Source of the DNA: Microbacterium sp. HD4P20
GTDB lineage: Bacteria; Actinomycetota; Actinomycetes; Actinomycetales; Microbacteriaceae
Length of the DNA stretch: 64,000 nucleotides
Assembly (NCBI RefSeq): GCF_019449275.2
Contig: NZ_JAHZQZ020000018.1
Location: 310,001-374,000, forward strand
Reading direction: 5' to 3'
In this document: in pieces, positions 17,672-26,869 of the stretch
Position numbering within the stretch: position 1 is the stretch's first letter
Layout of the letters: each line of letters begins with the position of its first letter
Notes under the pieces: generated by a model
Told to the model about the DNA's origin: nothing
The model's input: only the letters and a program-made list of their open reading frames with translations
Database searches by the model: none
Translations under genes and position numbers: made by a program

Positions 17672-18415
17672 TCAGCCTGGAATCCCCAGCGACGGTGACA
17701 GCGGGTCGGTCGCGATCAGCAGGCACGCCGTCCAGTGGCACAGGAACGCGAGCACGGTGCACACGTGGAAGATCTCGTGGAAGCCGAAGTGCCCGGGCCA
17801 CGGGTTCGGCCGCTTGACGGCGTAGACGATCGCACCGCCGGTATAGAGCAGGCCGCCCACGATGACGAGGATCATCATGGCCTCGTTCGCCACGAAGAGG
17901 TCGACCATGTACATGACGGCCGCCCAGCCGAGCGCGAGGTAGAGCGCGACGTACAGCCACCGGGGCGCGTTGATCCAGAAGACACGGAACAGGATGCCGA
18001 GCAAGGCCCCGCTCCACACCACCGACAGCAGCAGGACGCCCTTCTCGGGCGGGAGCGCGAGCGTCGCGATCGGCGTGTATGTGCCCGCGATGAGCAGCAG
18101 GATGTTCGCGTGGTCGATGCGTTTGAGGATCGCCCTCGTCCGCGGCTTCCAGTCGAAGCGGTGGTAGAGCGCGGAGGTGCCGAACATCAGCATCGAGGTG
18201 GCCATGAAGACCGCCGAGGCCCACTTCGCCGGTGCGCCTTGCGCCATCGCGATGAGAACGACGCCGGCGACGATCGCCACCGGGAACGTGCTGGCGTGGA
18301 TCCATCCGCGCCAGCTGGGCTTGAGGTCCGGAGCAGCGGCGTCCACCGCCGCGGCGTCCATGAGCGGCAGCACCGGAACCTCGGGGGCCTGCGAAGGGCG
18401 TGCGCGACGGCTCAT
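17672..18415 (-). CDS. trhA: Hemolysin III family (PAQR/TrhA-type) membrane protein
   Basis: 247 residues with seven predicted membrane segments. Family motifs are STFPVAIVAGVVLIAMAQGA, MFGTSALYHRFDWKPRTRAI, RIDHANILLLIAGTYTPIAT and, near the end, FGFHEIFHVCTVLAFLCHW. The conserved Ser/His/Asp set (SALYHRF, RIDHA, FHEIFHV) is the zinc-dependent active site proposed for PAQR proteins. Hemolysin activity is not implied; relatives affect membrane lipids and fluidity. The minus-strand box TAACCT lies six bases before ATG 18415. Confidence 0.93.
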   Translation of the reverse strand: MSRRARPSQAPEVPVLPLMDAAAVDAAAPDLKPSWRGWIHASTFPVAIVAGVVLIAMAQGAPAKWASAVFMATSMLMFGTSALYHRFDWKPRTRAILKRIDHANILLLIAGTYTPIATLALPPEKGVLLLSVVWSGALLGILFRVFWINAPRWLYVALYLALGWAAVMYMVDLFVANEAMMILVIVGGLLYTGGAIVYAVKRPNPWPGHFGFHEIFHVCTVLAFLCHWTACLLIATDPLSPSLGIPG

Positions 18416-18421
18416 GCTCCC

Positions 18422-18427
18422 AGGTTA
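18422..18427 (-). promoter_or_regulatory. -10 box of leaderless hemolysin III gene
   Basis: TAACCT on the minus strand with GGGAGC between it and ATG 18415. The six-base gap matches other leaderless genes here. Confidence 0.45.
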
Positions 18428-18478
18428 GGGGCCGGTGCATGCCGGTGTCGGCACATGGTCGGCATCGGCCCGGCGGGG

Positions 18479-18484
18479 TAGCGT
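18479..18484 (+). promoter_or_regulatory. -10 box of leaderless uppS
   Basis: TAGCGT, six bases, then GTG 18491. The divergent hemolysin III gene is also leaderless, so two promoters fit into a 75-base gap. Confidence 0.45.
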
Positions 18485-18490
18485 AGGGAT

Positions 18491-19276
18491 GTGGCGCGTG
18501 CTTCGTCGAATGAGGGCAGGGGACCGCTCTACCGGCTCTATATCAATCGCCTGCGCCGGCGGCTCGACCCCGAGACCGTGCCGCGGCACGTGGCGATGAT
18601 GATCGACGGCAATCGGCGCTGGGCGAAGCAGCTCGGGTTCGACTCGGCGTCGCACGGCCACCGTGCCGGCGCGGCGAAGATGCGGGAGTTCCTGCGCTGG
18701 TGCGACGATGTCGGCGTCCGCGTGGTGTCGCTGTACCTGCTCTCCAACGACAATCTGGTCAAGCGCGATTCGCGCGAGCTGTCCGACCTCATCGAGATCA
18801 TCGCCGAACTGGCCGATGAGCTCTCTCACGAGCGGGATTGGCGTGTGAAGCACGTCGGTCGCTCCGCCGCGCTGCCTGCCGAGCTGGCGCGTGTGCTCGC
18901 CGATGCGCAAGAGCGCACTCGTGATCATCCCGGGCTGCATGTGAACCTCGCCATCGGCTACGGCGGGCGCGGCGAGATCGTCGATGCGGTGCGCAGCATC
19001 ATCGCCACGCATCGCCGCGAGGGCGGCTCGCTCGAGGAACTGGCCGAGAGCCTCACCCCTGAGCAGATCGGCGAGCACCTCTACACCGGTGGTCAGCCCG
19101 ACCCTGACCTGGTGATCCGTACGTCGGGGGAGCAGCGGCTGAGCGACTTCCTGCTGTGGCAGAGCGCGCACTCGGAGTTCTACTTCGTCGAAGCCCTCGG
19201 CCCCGACTTGCGCGAGGTGGATTTCTTGCGGGCGATCCGAGATTTCGCGTCTCGGGATCGTCGATTCGGAAGCTGA
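18491..19276 (+). CDS. uppS: Isoprenyl (cis-polyprenyl diphosphate) synthase
   Basis: 261 residues. Cis-prenyltransferase making the polyprenyl carrier for cell wall synthesis, or a shorter Z-prenyl diphosphate. The catalytic Asp39 lies in HVAMMIDGNRRWAKQLGFDS; GHRAGAAKMREFLRWC, VNLAIGYGGRGEIVDAV and the C-terminal DPDLVIRTSGEQRLSDFLLW with HSEFYFVEALGPDLREVDFL are diagnostic. Chain length cannot be read from sequence. The 3' end of the gene has been duplicated downstream. Start GTG 18491 follows a leaderless-type -10. Confidence 0.95.
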   Translation: MARASSNEGRGPLYRLYINRLRRRLDPETVPRHVAMMIDGNRRWAKQLGFDSASHGHRAGAAKMREFLRWCDDVGVRVVSLYLLSNDNLVKRDSRELSDLIEIIAELADELSHERDWRVKHVGRSAALPAELARVLADAQERTRDHPGLHVNLAIGYGGRGEIVDAVRSIIATHRREGGSLEELAESLTPEQIGEHLYTGGQPDPDLVIRTSGEQRLSDFLLWQSAHSEFYFVEALGPDLREVDFLRAIRDFASRDRRFGS

Positions 19277-19413
19277 GGGCGCCCGCCTCGCGCTCACGCG
19301 GAGCTTCTCCTTCGTCGAAGCCCTCGGCCCCGACTTGCGCGAGGTGGATTTCCTGCGGGCGATCCGAGATTTCGCGTCTCGGGATCGTCGATTCGGAAGC
19401 TGAGGGCGCCCGC
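19183..19413 (+). repeat. Duplicated 3' end of uppS (104 bp, one mismatch)
   Basis: Copy 1 is 19183-19286 (last 30 codons, stop and 10 bases of uppS). Copy 2 is 19310-19413 in the intergenic space, offset 127 bases. The only difference is TTCTTG versus TTCCTG. Weaker similarity extends a few bases further left. Copy 2 is out of frame with uppS and appears untranslated. Confidence 0.95.
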
Positions 19414-19437
19414 GACGCGCGCCGGACCGGGCTCTGC

Positions 19438-19443
19438 CAGAAT
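19438..19443 (+). promoter_or_regulatory. Possible degenerate -10 of the class V aminotransferase gene
   Basis: CAGAAT, six bases, then GTG 19450. The first base deviates from TAnnnT but the spacing matches leaderless starts. Confidence 0.3.
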
Positions 19444-19449
19444 GACGGC

Positions 19450-20571
19450 GTGGATCTCGACGCATATGCGGCCTCGTTCGATGGAGAGCCCGGCTATCTC
19501 GACTGGGCCGGGTTCGGGCCGCTCTCGCCGACGGTGCGGGCAGAGGCCCAGGCCGACACCGAACTGCTCGGCTCGGGCCGACGGACCAGTCTCGACCTGG
19601 TGCGCGACCACGCGCGGGAGGCCCGCGAGCTGGCGGCGGTGCTGATCGGGACGACCGATGCCACGCAGGTCGTCCTGCAGCCGTCCACCACCTACGGCCT
19701 CATGCACGCGATCTATGGCCTCGCCGGCGGACTCATGCTCGGACGTGGCGAGTTCCCGAGTCTCACCGTGGCAGCCACCCGCGCGTCGGAGGCGCTGGGT
19801 TCGATCCAGCTGCAATGGCTCGAACCCCAGGATGGACGTATCACCCCCGAGGTCGTGCGGGACGCCCTCACCGACGACAGCCGTGCGCTCGCAGTCAGCC
19901 TCGTCGACTTCCGCACCGGCTATCGCGCTGATCTCGCGGCGCTGCGCGACGTCATCGGCGACCGCCTTCTCATCGTCGACGCGACGCAGGGCTTCGGGGT
20001 GGTCGATGTCGACTACACGATCGCCGACGTCGTGTGCGCGCACGGCTACAAATGGCTGCGCGCCGGGCGCGGCACGGCGTTCGCGTGGTTCGGCGACCGG
20101 GCGCTGGAGCGCATCGCGCCGGTGCTGTCGGGGTTCCGCGGCGTCGACGGCGATCTGCCGATCGACACCGTGCCGCCACCGTCGTCGTCGGCACAGGCAT
20201 TCTCGGTGGCGGGCCCCGACGCGCTCGCGGCGGCACGCCTGGCGACGGCGTTGCGCGAGGTGTCCGCGGTGGGCATCGCGTCGATCGAGACCGAGCTGGC
20301 GGCGCGCACGGCCGATGTCATGTTCTTCGCCGACCGCTATGACGTTCCGGTCATCACCGCGCGTGAGCCCGAGCGGCGCGCCGGCATCGTGACCCTTGAA
20401 CCCGCACCCCAGGACGCCGCGCCCCTGGCCGCTTCTCTCGCCAACCATGGGCTCACCGTCACGGCGCGTTCGGGCCAGGTTCGGGTGGCTCCGCACGTGG
20501 GCACCGGGGCCGACACGCTGCGGCTGTTCGGCGACGCCCTGGCGGCATTCTCGGCGACTCGCGTGTGGTGA
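19450..20571 (+). CDS. Class V aminotransferase-fold PLP enzyme
   Basis: 373 residues. The fold-type I PLP architecture is clear: QVVLQPSTTYGLMHAIYGLA (cofactor loop), LLIVDATQGFGVVDVDYTIA (Asp binding the PLP ring nitrogen) and CAHGYKWLRAGRGTAFAWFG with the Schiff-base lysine. It resembles cysteine desulfurase- and kynureninase-like class V proteins, but no catalytic cysteine loop is obvious, so aminotransferase, desulfurase or lyase activity is undecided. GTG 19450 is the first start after the duplicated uppS segment and gives a sensible length. Confidence 0.82.
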   Translation: MDLDAYAASFDGEPGYLDWAGFGPLSPTVRAEAQADTELLGSGRRTSLDLVRDHAREARELAAVLIGTTDATQVVLQPSTTYGLMHAIYGLAGGLMLGRGEFPSLTVAATRASEALGSIQLQWLEPQDGRITPEVVRDALTDDSRALAVSLVDFRTGYRADLAALRDVIGDRLLIVDATQGFGVVDVDYTIADVVCAHGYKWLRAGRGTAFAWFGDRALERIAPVLSGFRGVDGDLPIDTVPPPSSSAQAFSVAGPDALAAARLATALREVSAVGIASIETELAARTADVMFFADRYDVPVITAREPERRAGIVTLEPAPQDAAPLAASLANHGLTVTARSGQVRVAPHVGTGADTLRLFGDALAAFSATRVW

Positions 20572-20599
20572 CCGGATGCCGCGGGCCCGCGGCATCCGG
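20572..20599 (+). terminator. Perfect 28-bp palindrome, probable terminator
   Basis: CCGGATGCCGCGGG pairs with CCCGCGGCATCCGG immediately after the aminotransferase stop. There is no T tract, as usual for high-GC actinobacterial terminators. The arms contain the overrepresented GGATGC/GCATCC pair. Confidence 0.6.
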
Positions 20600-20710
20600 A
20601 ATTCACGAACACGTCACCGTCGCGCGCGTGTCGTGCGCACGGGATGTCGCCGGGCGGACGTACGTTCATCACATCGGGCAAGGCGCCCGTTCGAGTCGGC
20701 CGTTGGGAAA

Positions 20711-20738
20711 CGACTCGTGACCCTGGTCGACTCGTGAC
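20711..20738 (+). repeat. Direct repeat upstream of phoH
   Basis: CGACTCGTGAC occurs at 20711-20721 and 20728-20738 (17-base period), 33 bases before the phoH start. It might bind a regulator; nothing else was identified in the 200-base gap beyond the terminator. Confidence 0.35.
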
Positions 20739-20771
20739 TGCCGGGTTCTCCACCCGGGGCGGGAGTGGGTT

Positions 20772-22127
20772 GTGACCACACGAGCACCACACAAGCAGCG
20801 CAGTCAGAGCCTCGAGCAGGCGGGCGGGATCGATCAGGACCTCCGAACCTACGTGCTCGACACATCGGTGCTGCTGAGCGATCCGCGGGCCTTCTTCCGC
20901 TTCGCCGAGCACAGCGTCGTGATCCCGGTCGTGGTGATCACCGAGCTGGAGGGCAAGCGGCATGACCCCGAGATCGGCTATTTCGCCCGGCAGGCACTGC
21001 GTCACCTCGACGAACTGCGCGTCGAACACGGGCGGCTCGACTTCCCGGTTCCCGTCGGCGCAGGCGGGACCCTCCGGGTCGAGCTGAACAACACCGATGC
21101 CGCCGTGCTTCCGTCGGGGATGCGTCTGGGCGACAACGACAGCCGGATCCTCGCTGTCGCCATGCACCTCGCGCAGGACGGGCAGGAGGTGACGGTTGTC
21201 TCCAAGGACTTGCCGATGCGGGTCAAGGCGGCATCCCTGGGCATCTCGGCCGAGGAGTACCTCGCCGAGCAGGCGGTGGACTCCGGCTGGACAGGGATCG
21301 CCGAGATCGACGTCTCGGGCGACGACGTCAGCGACCTGTACGAGAGCGAGGTCGCTGTCAGCGACGACGTACAGGGGCTGCCGGTGAACACCGGCCTGAT
21401 CATCCATTCCGAGCGCGGCTCGGCGCTCGGGCGCGTGGTGGGCGACGGCGAGTATCGGCTCGTGCGCGGAGACCGCGAGGTGTTCGGCCTCCACGGACGC
21501 TCGGCCGAGCAGCGCATCGCGATCGATCTGCTGCTGGACCCCGAGGTCGGGATCGTCTCGCTCGGCGGACGGGCGGGCACCGGCAAGTCCGCCCTGGCGT
21601 TGTGCGCAGGGCTGGAGGCCGTGCTCGAGCGCCAGCAGCAGCGCAAGATCATCGTGTTCCGGCCGTTGTTCGCCGTCGGCGGGCAAGAGCTCGGCTACCT
21701 GCCCGGCGATCAGCAGGAGAAGATGAACCCGTGGGGACAGGCCGTCTTCGACACCCTGGGCTCGGTGGTGTCGGCCAACGTCCTCGAGGAGGTGATCGAG
21801 CGCGGCATGCTCGAGGTGCTTCCGCTCACCCACATTCGCGGACGCTCGCTCCACGACGCGTTCGTGATCGTCGACGAGGCGCAGTCGCTGGAGCGCAACG
21901 TACTGCTGACCGTCCTCAGCCGCATCGGCCAGAACTCCCGCGTGGTGCTCACGCACGACGTGGGACAGCGCGACAACCTTCGCGTGGGGCGGCATGACGG
22001 CGTCGCTTCGGTGATCGAGACCCTCAAGGGACACGGGCTCTTCGGTCACGTCACCCTCATGCGGTCGGAGCGCTCGGCCATCGCGGCTCTCGTGACGGAT
22101 CTCTTGGAGGCCGGCGAACTCGCCTGA
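20772..22127 (+). CDS. phoH2: PhoH-like protein with N-terminal PIN domain (PhoH2 type)
   Basis: 451 residues. The PIN RNase domain spans about 25-170: [19 protein letters not shown] and [12 protein letters not shown], with the acidic residues in [13 protein letters not shown] and [14 protein letters not shown]. The PhoH ATPase domain spans about 235-445: Walker [37 protein letters not shown] and Walker [17 protein letters not shown]. PhoH2 proteins couple RNA unwinding to cleavage. GTG 20772 follows a GGGAG-rich stretch. A strong hairpin follows the stop. Confidence 0.94.
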   Translation: MTTRAPHKQRSQSLEQAGGIDQDLRTYVLDTSVLLSDPRAFFRFAEHSVVIPVVVITELEGKRHDPEIGYFARQALRHLDELRVEHGRLDFPVPVGAGGTLRVELNNTDAAVLPSGMRLGDNDSRILAVAMHLAQDGQEVTVVSKDLPMRVKAASLGISAEEYLAEQAVDSGWTGIAEIDVSGDDVSDLYESEVAVSDDVQGLPVNTGLIIHSERGSALGRVVGDGEYRLVRGDREVFGLHGRSAEQRIAIDLLLDPEVGIVSLGGRAGTGKSALALCAGLEAVLERQQQRKIIVFRPLFAVGGQELGYLPGDQQEKMNPWGQAVFDTLGSVVSANVLEEVIERGMLEVLPLTHIRGRSLHDAFVIVDEAQSLERNVLLTVLSRIGQNSRVVLTHDVGQRDNLRVGRHDGVASVIETLKGHGLFGHVTLMRSERSAIAALVTDLLEAGELA

Positions 22128-22140
22128 GAGTGCGGGGAGG

Positions 22141-22172
22141 CGGGACCGGGATGCTGCGGCATCCCGGTCCCG
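22141..22172 (+). terminator. 14-bp stem terminator after phoH
   Basis: CGGGACCGGGATGC (22141-22154) pairs perfectly with GCATCCCGGTCCCG (22159-22172) around TGCG, 13 bases after the phoH stop. It lacks a T tract. Confidence 0.7.
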
Positions 22173-22276
22173 CGTGCGTCCGTATGAGAAGAGTCTCACG
22201 GCCTCGATTACCCGACCGGTGCGCCGTCTGTCACCATTGACGAGGGCGTTCTGGCGTCGGCGGAGAGAGGACGATC

Positions 22277-23101
22277 GTGGACGGACGGGTGGGGCTCGTG
22301 ATCGGTGGCGTGTCCACGGTCGCGGCGAGCGTCGCTGTGATCTGCGCGGTCGCGATCAGCAACTCGGCAGCTCTCGCCGACTCCACCGGCTCCGCTGTCT
22401 CCGCCGCCGGTGTGGTCGTGCCGGCGTCGCCGACCTCGTCAGCGCCCCCATCCCCGTCAGTTCCCACCCCTGCGCCCGTCGCGACCTCAGCGCTCGCGCC
22501 GCTCGTCGTGAATCCGCCGCAGGCGCGGCCGGCAGCCCCCGCCACCGATACCCCCGATATTCCTCTGGCGCCGGCCGAGCCCGAGCAGGATGTCGCGGCC
22601 TCAGCCGCGGCCGGCCAGTGGGGAGAGGTCCGTTCCTGGGCGTTGGCACAGGGGTGGTCCACCGAGCGCATCGAGGCCTGGATCGAGGGCTTGCGGGCCG
22701 AGGCGGATCGTCGTGCCGAGGCGGATCATCGTGCCGAGGCGGATCGTCGTGCCGAGGCGAATCGCCGGTCCGAGGAGCGCCCCGCCCCGGACGACGCCGG
22801 GCGACACGGCCGTGGCCAGTTGGACGGCGCGCAGGGCGGATCGCACTTGGACGGCGGCGACGACACCCGCTTGGCCCCCGCCACCGAGAAGGTGCCCGCC
22901 GCACCCGAACCCCCCTCTTCGCTCCCCGTCCCGGGCGGGCAGGACGCTGGTCCTGTCGCCAGTCGACAGGACTCCCACCCCGTCCCCGGCGGGCAGGACG
23001 CTCGTCCCGCCCACGCGGGTCCGAACAACGAGCAGCGGGCCGATGGCCGCGGCTCGAACAAGGATCGATCGCGCGATTCCCCAGATAGGCGCGATCGATA
23101 A
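22277..23101 (+). CDS. Repeat-rich, Pro/Ala-rich exported or membrane-anchored protein, unknown function
   Basis: 274 residues, GTG start after GAGAGGA. A hydrophobic segment (residues 7-28, then ALAD as a possible cleavage site) is followed by a Pro/Ala/Thr/Ser-rich stretch. Next comes a short helical part (GEVRSWALAQGWSTERIEAW) and four six-residue repeats RAEAD/N-R/H (DNA 22694-22765). The low-complexity C-terminal half is charged, with two PVPGGQDA(G/R)P units, and ends in RDSPDRRDR. No domain was recognised. The middle helix plus charged tail suggests a surface-linked protein; that is inference. Confidence 0.7.
   Translation: MDGRVGLVIGGVSTVAASVAVICAVAISNSAALADSTGSAVSAAGVVVPASPTSSAPPSPSVPTPAPVATSALAPLVVNPPQARPAAPATDTPDIPLAPAEPEQDVAASAAAGQWGEVRSWALAQGWSTERIEAWIEGLRAEADRRAEADHRAEADRRAEANRRSEERPAPDDAGRHGRGQLDGAQGGSHLDGGDDTRLAPATEKVPAAPEPPSSLPVPGGQDAGPVASRQDSHPVPGGQDARPAHAGPNNEQRADGRGSNKDRSRDSPDRRDR
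22694..22765 (+). repeat. Four tandem 18-bp coding repeats
   Basis: Units start at 22694, 22712, 22730 and 22748 with core CCGAGGCGGATC; only a few bases differ. They encode the RAEADR-type hexapeptides. A second coding repeat, 28 of 30 bases identical, lies at 22924-22953 and 22978-23007. Confidence 0.9.
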
Positions 23102-23102
23102 C

Positions 23103-23160
23103 GGCCGGATCCCCCAATCCGGCCATTCCCAGCCCCCGGTGCCCCCCAGCACCGGGGGCT
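23103..23160. terminator. Two consecutive hairpins between converging genes
   Basis: Stem 1 is GGCCGGAT/ATCCGGCC (23103-23110/23117-23124). Stem 2 is AGCCCCCGGTGC/GCACCGGGGGCT (23131-23142/23149-23160). Both have the six-base loop CCCCCA. They probably terminate the repeat protein gene and the leftward operon from both sides. Confidence 0.7.
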
Positions 23161-23178
23161 TCCCCGTGAAGGGGAGGA

Positions 23179-23835
23179 TCACTCCCAGCGGTAGCCGGCG
23201 CCGCGCACGGTCACGATGCGATCCGAGCCGAGCTTGCCGCGGAGATACCGGACGTACACGTCGACGACGTTCGAGCCGGGATCGAAATCCATGCCCCAGA
23301 CGCGGCTGAGGAGCAGTTCGCGGCTCAGGACACGCCCCGGGTTGCGCAGGAACTGCTCCGCGAGGGCGAACTCGCGCGCGGAGAGGTCTACCTCCCTGCC
23401 TGCGACGCTGGCACGGCGCGCGAGGACATCGAGCACGACGTCACCGTGCGAGATCGACACGCCCGGCTGCGGAACCGTCTCGCGCAGGCGGGAGCGTACG
23501 CGAGCCAGGAGCTCTTCGAACACGAACGGCTTCGGGACGTAGTCGTTCGCGCCGGCGTCGAGTCCCTCGACGGTGTCGCGAGTGCTCGAGCGGGCGGTGA
23601 GCATGATGACCGGGACGACCGACCCACGGGCCCGCAACTCGCGCAGCACCTCGAATCCGTCCATGGTGGGCAGTCCGACATCGAGCAGCACCAGGTCGGC
23701 GTCGCCGCGCAGCGCCGCTGCGAGCGCCTCGGCCCCGTCCTCGATCACGACGGTCTCGTACCCGGCGGCTTCGAGTCCCCGGCTGACGAACGAGGCGATG
23801 CGCGGCTCGTCCTCCACGATCAGGATCTTCGTCAC
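23179..23835 (-). CDS. OmpR/PhoB-type response regulator
   Basis: 218 residues. The receiver domain has ILIVEDEP (acidic pocket), the phosphoacceptor Asp in ADLVLLDVGLPTMDG, VIMLTARSS and the switch lysine in NDYVPKPFVFEELLARV. The C-terminal winged helix has LSAREFALAEQFLRNPGRVL, SRELLLSRVWGMDFDPGSNV and VDVYVRYLRGKLG, ending VRGAGYRWE. GTG 23835 overlaps the kinase stop as GTGA. It is the last gene of a seven-gene leftward operon, the partner of the kinase upstream. Confidence 0.95.
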   Translation of the reverse strand: MTKILIVEDEPRIASFVSRGLEAAGYETVVIEDGAEALAAALRGDADLVLLDVGLPTMDGFEVLRELRARGSVVPVIMLTARSSTRDTVEGLDAGANDYVPKPFVFEELLARVRSRLRETVPQPGVSISHGDVVLDVLARRASVAGREVDLSAREFALAEQFLRNPGRVLSRELLLSRVWGMDFDPGSNVVDVYVRYLRGKLGSDRIVTVRGAGYRWE

Positions 23836-25418
23836 CCGGAAGCCTCTCGTTGCAGTACGACGTCCCCAGCTCGCACCGGGGCCGGCAGTTCCGCCTCGTG
23901 TGGGGGGAGATGGATCGTGAACGTCGCTCCGCCGCCCGGCGTGTCGGTGACCGCGCAGTGACCTCCATGGCCTTTCGTGATGGCTTCGACGATCGCGAGG
24001 CCCAGGCCCGACCCGCCGACCGTCCGCTTGCCCTGTGCCCGGTCGAAGCGGCGGAAGATGCGGTGCCGAGCGGCCGGAGGGATGCCGGGGCCGTGGTCGC
24101 GCACCCACAGGTGCGCGCCGTCGGCATCCAGCGAACTGCCGATCTCGATCGCCGTGCCGTGCGGTGTGTACTTCGCGGCATTGTCGGCCAGCTGCAGCCA
24201 CGCCTGCAGAAGACGGTCGTGGTCGGCGAGGATCGTCCCTGATGCGTGGGCTTCCACGGTCCAGGCGTGGCCCGGTATGACGGCGACGAGCTCACCCACG
24301 CGCGCCGTCAGGGCGCCGAGATCCACGGCGTGCGTCGCATAGGTGTCGGCTTCCGCTGCGGCGAGCCGGTCGATGTCTTCGACGAGCCGGGCCAGCCGGT
24401 CGAGTTCGGCGATTCCGATCTCGCGCGCTGCCGAGACGTCGGAGGCATCGCGGGGGTTCATCAGCTCGAGATGTCCGCGCACGATCGTGATCGGCGTCTT
24501 GAGCTCGTGGCGGACATCGTCCAGCAGCTGGCGCTGCACGTCGACGGAGCCCTCCAGACGGTCCAGCATCGAGTTCACCGTCCGTGACAGGTCGGCGATG
24601 TCGTCGTTTCCCTGGGGCGACAGCCGCAGCGACAGATCGGTGATCGAGATCGCGTCGGCCGTCTCTCGCAGATGCCGAATGGGCGACAGGAGGCGCCCCG
24701 TGACGAACCAGCCGACCACGCCGATGGCAGCGAGCACGGCGATCGCGGCGATGACATACGTGGTCAGCGCGATCGCGACGGGCTCGAGTTCGGCACCCAG
24801 ATCGATCGCGCGCACATACAGACCCTGCTGCGGGTCGCCGGGCATCGTCACGGGGATCGCGATGTAGCGCAGTGACCCCTGGTCGGTGACCGCGGTGCCG
24901 CGCTGGGTCTCGCCCCCTTGGGTCTCGGTCACGATCCGGTCGATGAACTCTTGGTTCTCAGAGACGTCGAAACCCGAGAGCGTCGCCGGAATCCAGCGTG
25001 GAGTTCCGTCAAGGAGGGCCAGGGATGCTTCGTTGCGGGCGGGAACGAGCTGGGCGACAACCGCGTTGAGGTAGTCGTCGACGGTGACGTAGTCCTCGAC
25101 GTCGACCTCGGCCGTGGCCTCCTCGGCCCCGGAGGGGGCCTCCCCGGCGTCATCCGGTTGGGCGAGCCCCTGCAGGAATTGCACCTGGTTCTTCAGCCGG
25201 TCGTCCACACTCCTCACGACCTGCTCACGCTGCATCCAGAACGTCACGCTCCCCACGATGGCAAGGCCGATGCAGGCCACCGCGAGGATCGCCGCGAGGA
25301 TCCTGACACGGGCGGGGATGGGACGGGCGGTGCGGGCCACCTCCTGATTATCCCGCCGCAGAGGCGCGTCCGGCACCGGGGGCGGATCCGCCGCGTTCTG
25401 CGGCAGCTCCCTGAGCAT
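23832..25418 (-). CDS. Two-component sensor histidine kinase (HAMP-containing)
   Basis: 528 residues. Membrane helices at about 38-58 and 190-215 flank an extracytoplasmic sensor of about 130 residues. A HAMP linker (RLLSPIRHLRETADAISITD) follows, then the HisKA box with phosphorylatable His in LLDDVRHELKTPITIVRGHL. The N box is LQLADNAAKYTPHGTA, and the G boxes are VRDHGPGIPPAA and TVGGSGLGLAIVEAITKGHG. The start ATG 25418 lies 17 bases from the fumC stop, so it is read from the same transcript. The signal is unknown; an acidic region in the sensor (about 92-110) might bind cations. Confidence 0.93.
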   Translation of the reverse strand: MLRELPQNAADPPPVPDAPLRRDNQEVARTARPIPARVRILAAILAVACIGLAIVGSVTFWMQREQVVRSVDDRLKNQVQFLQGLAQPDDAGEAPSGAEEATAEVDVEDYVTVDDYLNAVVAQLVPARNEASLALLDGTPRWIPATLSGFDVSENQEFIDRIVTETQGGETQRGTAVTDQGSLRYIAIPVTMPGDPQQGLYVRAIDLGAELEPVAIALTTYVIAAIAVLAAIGVVGWFVTGRLLSPIRHLRETADAISITDLSLRLSPQGNDDIADLSRTVNSMLDRLEGSVDVQRQLLDDVRHELKTPITIVRGHLELMNPRDASDVSAAREIGIAELDRLARLVEDIDRLAAAEADTYATHAVDLGALTARVGELVAVIPGHAWTVEAHASGTILADHDRLLQAWLQLADNAAKYTPHGTAIEIGSSLDADGAHLWVRDHGPGIPPAARHRIFRRFDRAQGKRTVGGSGLGLAIVEAITKGHGGHCAVTDTPGGGATFTIHLPPHEAELPAPVRAGDVVLQREASG

Positions 25419-25435
25419 CTCGCCGGTCGCGCCGA

Positions 25436-26830
25436 TCAGCCGGGGTGGGTCATCGAGAGCAGGTCCAGCTTCTCGTCGAGCTGCTCCAGCGTGACCTCGC
25501 CACGCTCCACGAAACCGAGGTCGATGACCGCTTCGCGGACCGTGATGCCCCTCGAGACCGAGTGCTTGGCGATCTTCGCGGCGGCCTCGTAGCCGATCAG
25601 CTTGTTGAGCGGTGTGACGATCGAAGGCGACATGCCGGCGTATGCGGCCGCACGCTCGACATTGGCCTGGAGGCCATCGATCGTCTTGTCGGCGAGCAGG
25701 CGCGAGGCGTTGGCGAGCAGTTCGATGGATTCCAGCACGGCGGTGCCCATGACGGGAATGGCGACGTTGAGCTCGAACGAGCCCGATGCGCCTGCCCATG
25801 CGACCGTCGCGTCGTTGCCGATGACCCTCGCGCACACCATGAGGGTGGCCTCCGGCACGACGGGGTTCACCTTGCCGGGCATGATCGACGATCCGGGCTG
25901 AAGATCCGGGATGTGTAGCTCGCCGAGGCCGGTGTTCGGACCGGAGCCCATCCACCGCAGGTCGTTGTTGATCTTCGTCAGCGACACCGCGACCGTGCGG
26001 AGGGCGCCGGATGCCTCGACCAGGCCGTCGCGGTTCGCCTGCGCTTCGAAGTGATCCTTGGCCTCGGTGATCGGGAGCTCGGTATCGGCCACGATGAGCT
26101 CGATGACGCGCTGCGGGAACCCGAGCGGCGTGTTGATGCCGGTCCCGACGGCGGTGCCGCCGAGCGGAACCTCTGCCACGCGGGGGAGCACCGCCTGCAC
26201 CCGCTCGATGCCGAGGCGGATCTGACGCGCGTAGCCGCCGAACTCCTGGCCGAGGGTCACCGGCGTCGCGTCCATGAGGTGGGTGCGACCCGCCTTCACG
26301 ACGCTCTTCCAGGCCTCGGCCTTGGCTTCCAGAGCGACGGCGAGGTGGTCCAGAGCCGGGATGAGGTCGTCGATGAGTTCCTGGGTGACGGCGATGTGCA
26401 CCGAGGTGGGAAAGACGTCGTTCGACGACTGCGACGCGTTGACGTGGTCGTTGGGGTGGACGAGGGAGCCGAGAGAATGGGTGGCCAGCGTCGCGAGCAC
26501 CTCGTTCATGTTCATGTTCGACGAGGTGCCGCTGCCGGTCTGATACACGTCGATCGGGAACTGGTCGGCGAATTCGCCCGCGATGATGCGGTCGGCGGCG
26601 CCGGCGATCGCGTCCGCGACGGCCGGGTCGAGCGTGCCGAGTTCCTTGTTCGCCAGTGCCGCCGCCTTCTTGATGCGTGCGAGCGCGACGATCTGGGCCG
26701 GCTCGAGCGGGTCGCCCGAGATCGGGAAGTTCTCCACCGCACGCTGCGTCTGCGCGGCGTAGAGCGCGTTCTTGGGGACGCGGACTTCTCCCATGGTGTC
26801 GTGCTCGATACGGTACTCGATGTCGGTCAC
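25436..26830 (-). CDS. fumC: Class II fumarate hydratase
   Basis: 464 residues. It interconverts fumarate and malate in the TCA cycle. The family is defined by [76 protein letters not shown] and the superfamily signature [16 protein letters not shown] containing the catalytic loop. GTG 26830 was chosen because GAGGAA lies at ribosome binding distance; an upstream GTG at 26845 would place that site inside the gene. It is followed after 17 bases by the histidine kinase. Confidence 0.96.
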   Translation of the reverse strand: MTDIEYRIEHDTMGEVRVPKNALYAAQTQRAVENFPISGDPLEPAQIVALARIKKAAALANKELGTLDPAVADAIAGAADRIIAGEFADQFPIDVYQTGSGTSSNMNMNEVLATLATHSLGSLVHPNDHVNASQSSNDVFPTSVHIAVTQELIDDLIPALDHLAVALEAKAEAWKSVVKAGRTHLMDATPVTLGQEFGGYARQIRLGIERVQAVLPRVAEVPLGGTAVGTGINTPLGFPQRVIELIVADTELPITEAKDHFEAQANRDGLVEASGALRTVAVSLTKINNDLRWMGSGPNTGLGELHIPDLQPGSSIMPGKVNPVVPEATLMVCARVIGNDATVAWAGASGSFELNVAIPVMGTAVLESIELLANASRLLADKTIDGLQANVERAAAYAGMSPSIVTPLNKLIGYEAAAKIAKHSVSRGITVREAVIDLGFVERGEVTLEQLDEKLDLLSMTHPG

Positions 26831-26869
26831 GTCGTTGTTCCTCACGTTTCGTACGGGTGGGGTGGGGGC

